Assembly (NCBI GenBank): GCA_027886175.1
Contig: JAJNNQ010000029.1
Coordinates: 6,008,501-6,072,500 of the forward strand
Reading direction: 5' to 3'
From: Phylloscopus collybita
Taxonomy: Eukaryota; Chordata; Aves; Passeriformes; Phylloscopidae
Length of the DNA stretch: 64,000 bases
In this document: positions 58,962 to 64,000 of the stretch, piece after piece
Layout of the letters: the number at the start of each line of letters is the position of its first letter
Position numbering within the stretch: the first letter of the stretch is position 1
Position numbers and translations under genes: made by a program
Notes under the pieces: generated by a model
Seen by the model: the letters and a program-made list of their open reading frames with translations, nothing else
Told to the model about the DNA's origin: nothing
Database searches by the model: none

Positions 58962-59617
58962 TGTCCTGGTTTAGGAAAAATTTAGGAGGAAACCTCCAAT
59001 GGAGGGTTTGCCTGGAAAGCACACCCACATGGCCCCTGCCCCCAGCCAGTCCGGGAAAAAGAACCTCCTCGAAGGAAAGTGGAAAAACCTATTTATTTAA
59101 CAAACAAGATGCCACAAGCACAAAGAATGAATAATATCAAACAATAAAACCTCTAGCCGCTCTGCAGAGAGCTGGCAAACGGAGGCAGTCCTTGCCGTGG
59201 GTGCAGCTCAGCTCCCTCAGCCTCTCACCAGCCCCACTCCCTCCGTAGGGCCAGGCCCGGCGGCCGCAGGTGCCAGCCCTCGCTGCTCCTCTGGGGTTTT
59301 CAGTCCAGAGCAGATTGAAACAGTGCCAAGGAAAAGGAAAAAGAAGTCCAGGGAGCTTCTCTACCCTAGCTAGCTAAAACTAACCAAAAGCACAGGAGAT
59401 CTCTATCCCACCACTGTCTGTGCCTCAGAGGAATGCCGGAGCCAGGCCGTGTGGGAGTCAGGCAGTTTCTCAAAACAAACTGCTGCTGCTTCTTTCTCCC
59501 CCTTCGTTCCCAGAACCATTTTAAAGGTACAGAACTCAATACACAGCACAAACAGAACAGATGATTGGGGATAGAAGCATCATAAAGTCACCCTAGACCA
59601 TTCCACCCCTTATCTCA
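58962..59617 (-). mobile_element. Solo LTR, 656 bp, minus strand
   Basis: On the minus strand it starts TGAGATAAGGGGTGG and ends AAACCAGGACA. A poly(A) signal (AAATAAA on minus, near 59,090) precedes about 130 bases of U5. Flanks TATTAT (58,956-58,961) and TATTGT (59,618-59,623) form a 6-bp target duplication with one mismatch. The interior is GC-rich and contains CpGs (e.g. CCCGGCGGCCGC near 59,260), unlike its AT-rich surroundings. Confidence 0.75.
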
Positions 59618-62600
59618 TATTGTCAACTTACTACCAGAACTAAATAAATTATAACTCTACAAACATGTACCTTATACATGCACATATATATAGCATATAC
59701 AGCTGTATACAGAAAATAGCAGTAACGATGTTTAATTCTTATACTACTGCACTTATTTGTGCATATATATTATTGAGCTGATTGTAGCAGTAGGACTTCA
59801 TATCATTTAATACACACAGAAATTTTGATAATGATGGACTTAAATCTAAGAGATGAATCTTTAAATAAAAATAAATATAGCTGCAAACTGAAGTGTAAAA
59901 CTCCCTCAAAAGAATATAATAATGCAGCATAAGAGAGTGTTATAGAGAAAGACTGAATATCTGAAGATGAGAATACAATCCTGATTCTGTTTTATTTGTT
60001 GGATGCATTACAACTCAGATTATGGGAGCATTTGTCCTTTATCCTATATTTTCTAATTCTTTACTTAGAATTTCTTCTCTACTTCTTTACTTACAATTCC
60101 TTTTCTGTGTGATTTAAGCAGATAGGTTTCTTAAAGATTTGAATTGGAACAAAAAAATTAAATTAATGTTAAAATTTTCCTTGGTTGGGCATTCTGAAAA
60201 ATTTTGGTAAGAAGTATTGATAAAGCCAAGCATCACAAAATACCTATCTGGTGTTAAACTATCTAAATATATTAAAAATTTTAGTATAAGAGTAAAAACA
60301 TAAGAAAACAAGATCATAAAATCCAAATTAACTCATTTACAGTGAGGAAACCACATTTTCTGACCTTATAAAAATGGGAAGAGTGAAAACAAATATTTTT
60401 TTTTAATAAACCAAAACTCTATCAGAATATTTTGACTTCACTAAGGCTACATTTTTAGACAGAAAACTACTGCACTCTGTAAAACAATTGCTCATCTCTC
60501 ACCTAAGCTAAGTAATGATCAATCTCCTTTGAGAGCCAAGTTATTAATAACTTCTGTAGGTGGACAATTCCACATTTATTTCTGCTTATAGTAGTTGATA
60601 TCCTGCTGTGTCAGACAGACACATAATTTCAATAAATGCTGAAGAATACACCATTACAAATCTGCGGTCTGAACTAAGGCAGAAATTACAAAAGGAAGAA
60701 CTGACAGAAAGATTGTTGGGCTTCTTTGATTGTTTGTCTGGATGCTGAGGGAAAACAAGCCCAGGTGGTGCTATAACATAAAGCAATTTCTGCAAAAATC
60801 CTGTTGAAAGGTGGTAACTGGAGTATAGTTACTTGTCTTGGAGATCTATATAAAGAATTGCCTTGCAATCAGGTACTGTAGGATGGTTACTTAGACATCA
60901 GGCACTATACAATGAAAATAAGGTTATAGCATTGGACAATTACAACAAACAACAAACAAACACCAAACCAAACAAACCATAAAGACCTAAACCACTGTAA
61001 ATAAGCTTTGATAGATAAAATGTATGAAATACAGAAGTCTGATTGAGAAGGCCTAAAATATACCTAAGTGCAGCTCTGGTTCTTTCAAAATTATACCAGT
61101 AAAAGGTTCTCCCAGAAGACTGGTTGTATTCTGTACCTTGAACCAGTATCTTAAGTTCTGTACCTTAATTCTTTTAGACTCCTCTGCGCTCAAGGGAAAG
61201 AAATAGATGTCTCCATAAGGAGATTCATCCTGTCTCTCTTGGATTGGTATCCCAGATGCAGGAATTCCCTCTCTAGTTTACATTTCGTTCTTTATATATA
61301 GAAAGAGAAATTAATAAGATAACAAGAAGACAAATAGCCCAAATCAGACATTCACTGCTGAGATAATTAGAATTACTGTAGTCCTGTTCAGAGGAATTGG
61401 TCATCTGGAAGTGGGGTAAGAAGACATTTACGCCCAGTACGTAAAATGAGAAAAACACTTTTCACTTCAGCTTTCCCCTCAGGACTCCAGAAAACACTTA
61501 AATGATTTAGCTTTAAATTTGTGGATGTGGAAATAGCAAGTTTGCGGATAGCCCAGTTCTCTTTCTACAGATATTAAAAATACACTTCATACTCTCATAC
61601 AGTCTGCAAAAAATGGCAGGTGATGTCAAAACAGAAAGAGTCAGCAAACTAAAGCACAGGTGGCCTACATCATGACAACATGGGTAAGACCTTTACTGTC
61701 CTCAAGCAGGGATTGAAGGAAGTGACATTCAATACTCAGAACAGCGATAGCTCAGCTATTCTTCTGTTAATTCAATGTAAGTTTTGCTTTTCATATAGGA
61801 TTTAGTCTTCTTTAATTAAATTAATTGATCTCTTGTTCTGCAATTTGCATTCAGAGCTAAATAGCAATTAAATTGTATCTTCAGATAGGGATCCAGCTTA
61901 AAGTGAAACAAACACAGCTTTATTTTTGTTTATTAGATGGAGAACACATGAAACTTGGGAAAAGAATAAGAATTTAGCTGGCCTTGGTGAGCTGATACTT
62001 TAGAGAAGAAAAAATATTTCAGAAGTCAGATTTATCACAAATTAATTGGATTTTAAGCTTACAGAAATTTTTTGTTATATTTACACTCTTAGATTTGGAT
62101 AATGAATATCTTCCTATAAATAAATTTGAGAAAAGTCCTGTTGCCTCAAAGAAAGAGTTGAAGCAGAAATTTTTGTTTACAATGACTTAAAATAAAATCT
62201 TCATCCTGTGTGCATTTATTTCAGAAGCTTAACTTTACTCATGGGAATAAAAATACGATGCTTTATAGACAAAATTATTCATAAATTCTCCTTACGGAGA
62301 TTTTCTCATATGTTTATACATTCGTTAAAGCCCAACCATGTGGGCTGGAATTTTACATACTGAATGTCCATTGCAGACTGCTCTCAATAATTTGTTCCTC
62401 AACATTTCTTTGAAAGAAGTTCAGACATTTGCATTATTTCAGAGGGGAGATATTATCTATCTTATACCATGAAAAAGGCAAAACTTATAGTAGGAGTTTA
62501 AAGCAAGATAGGTAAGGGTTGCATGTTCTGAGACACCATCACTGTGTGTTTGACTTTATAGTCTTAATGATTTTTTTAACCACTAATATTGTTGGGTTTT

Positions 62601-63779
62601 ATTAAATACATAGAAAATGGGGTTGTGTTCAACAGTTCCGTTAGCAGTTCTAGAGTGTACAGCTGGGTCTTCAAGAAAAGCTAGACTTTTGGGAAATATT
62701 GAATGTGTGTCTGCTTACAGATATGCAAGATGTGATTTTCCCCTCAATCAGCCTTCTTTCAGAAATATTTAAAAATCATCTGTTCATTAATAGTCATTTA
62801 GGACCTTATGCCCCCTTACTTCACCAAAACCTCAAATTTCAAGGATAAATACAAATTATTATGCAGCAATAAGAAGAGTTCATGAAATAAGATATAAGAA
62901 TTTAGCAGTCCTATCTTTATTGATTGAGACAATGCAAAGTGATTGTGTATCAAGATAAATTAGCATGCAACAATATGAGGAACAGATAAAATTTTCCATT
63001 TCTTGTCAGTACCAACATTGTTGACAGAAGAGCTTTTTGATGGTGTAGAATAGGTTTTTATTTAGGCAACTTTAAGTACATTTAAATGTGTAATTAATTT
63101 TTATATGAACACATTTGACATCAATAGAAAAATGTCATTATAGAGACCAATCAGTGATTCTTGAATTTCAAAGAAGTTTCAAGCAAAGGTGACAGATTTT
63201 CTATGTACCCTTTTTGCATGTTACCCTCTTTCAAAAACACTAGATTAAAAAGATAGTGTATACATTCCTCAAAAAAACCCCAAACAAACCAAAACAAACA
63301 AACAAAAAACCCCACAACCAATATGTTCATTTAGATTCAACTAGATTATAAATTCCATATTTTTAATGGTACAAAACATTTTCCTATTACCAAGTTCTCA
63401 CAATATATTGTGTCAGCATTATAACAAAACAACTTTTACTGGCAAATTCATGTTGAAAATTTTGACTCCTGATGTTTTAAAGGACCTAATGAACTTCTGA
63501 ATAATGTGTTGTATTTGGCATATTATAAGCACACACTGCATAAGGTATTTCAAACTTCATATATATACACATGATGCATACTAGTTTGTGAATATCTGCG
63601 CATGGGCAACATCACGTACTTTGGCAGGTACTCTTCTAAAAAAAAGATGCTACCTGCAAATACTCTTCATACGTTTATCTTTGCCTTTGTTATTCTTTTT
63701 ACTTTAAAGTCTTTTTTTTTCCCCCAAATTTCTGTATGTCCTTTATCCAGATAGTGTCATTGATGTCTGACAAGAGGGA
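59618..63779. other. Unique AT-rich DNA
   Basis: No gene recognised. Simple CAAA-type repeats occur at 60,942-60,978 and 63,271-63,313. The stretch at 61,780-62,060 is rich in TTAATTAAATTAATTG-like homeobox motifs and has no repeat content. Confidence 0.55.
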
Positions 63780-64000
63780 TGTTGCCACAATTTGTGCCTG
63801 CCATGTTTTGGTTTTAGGGAATTCTGTTCCCAGGGACTGAAACTGGTAAACAAGGTCACACATTGTAAACTATCGTGTTTTCCACATTTGTTCCCAGAGG
63901 AGGGACTTCGCGTGGTGGTCTCTGGAAGTGACCAATGGTTCCCAGGGGCCCCACCTCTAAGGTGGGCACATTTGTAAAAAGTATAAAAGAAGCTTGGAAA
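63780..64000 (+). mobile_element. Probable LTR U3, cut by the window edge
   Basis: GC content rises abruptly and the block has GGGGCCCCACCTCTAAGG and a TATA box (TATAAAAGAAGC from 63,981) 20 bases before the window ends, as in an LTR promoter. The start may be TGTTGCCACAATTTG at 63,780 or TGCCTGCCATG near 63,796. The rest lies outside the window. Confidence 0.45.

Noticed and set aside
60942..60978. CAAA repeats considered as a CRISPR-like or regulatory array
   Set aside because: Simple-sequence repeat in a vertebrate genome; no spacer structure.

Overview
The window looks like bird genomic DNA, most likely from a songbird. It is AT-rich and CpG-poor, carries many 5'-truncated CR1 LINE fragments ending in the CR1 3' tip, and contains several LTR types of the kind common in passerines. 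I recognise no host protein-coding gene, rRNA or tRNA. It reads as an intergenic desert or a very large intron. Calls rest on reading the sequence and on memory of repeat families; no database was searched.

Layout. 1-5.7 kb is unique AT-rich DNA. 5.7-7.84 kb holds an old CR1 fragment followed by a long solo LTR (+) that was itself invaded by a second, 312-bp LTR (-). 7.84-22.0 kb is mostly unique, with two related solo LTRs at 12,535-13,644 and 16,511-17,118, a 49-base poly(A), one weak exon candidate, and a 40-base repeat present twice. 22.0-34.8 kb is unique DNA with CR1 pieces in both orientations.

35.2-45.6 kb is the most interesting block. A long CR1 (-) was split by a compact 2.2-kb endogenous retrovirus (35,679-37,860: paired ~277-bp LTRs, a tRNA-Phe-type primer site, a 6-bp target duplication, no pol). 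At the far side of the CR1 lies an env-less 6.3-kb ERVL-type provirus (39,260-45,597: paired LTRs of 606 and 626 bp, 5-bp target duplication, decayed gag-pro-RT-RNase H-integrase). 45.6-64 kb is largely unique DNA with a CR1 tip, one solo LTR (-) at 58,962-59,617, and a probable LTR start cut off by the window edge.

Points most worth following up: (1) the small tRNA-Phe ERV keeps a seven-codon leader ORF ending at a splice donor, as in alpharetrovirus gag, plus a 191-codon ORF with a PPPY motif and an Arg/Lys-rich tail; (2) the ERVL gag begins with a multi-pass hydrophobic region followed by STQT repeats resembling dynein light-chain ligands; (3) ERVL gag and protease share one frame and are separated by a single UAG; (4) many ERVL stops look like Trp codons lost by G-to-A change, suggesting DNA editing. 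Both proviruses are broken or incomplete and should not be able to replicate on their own.
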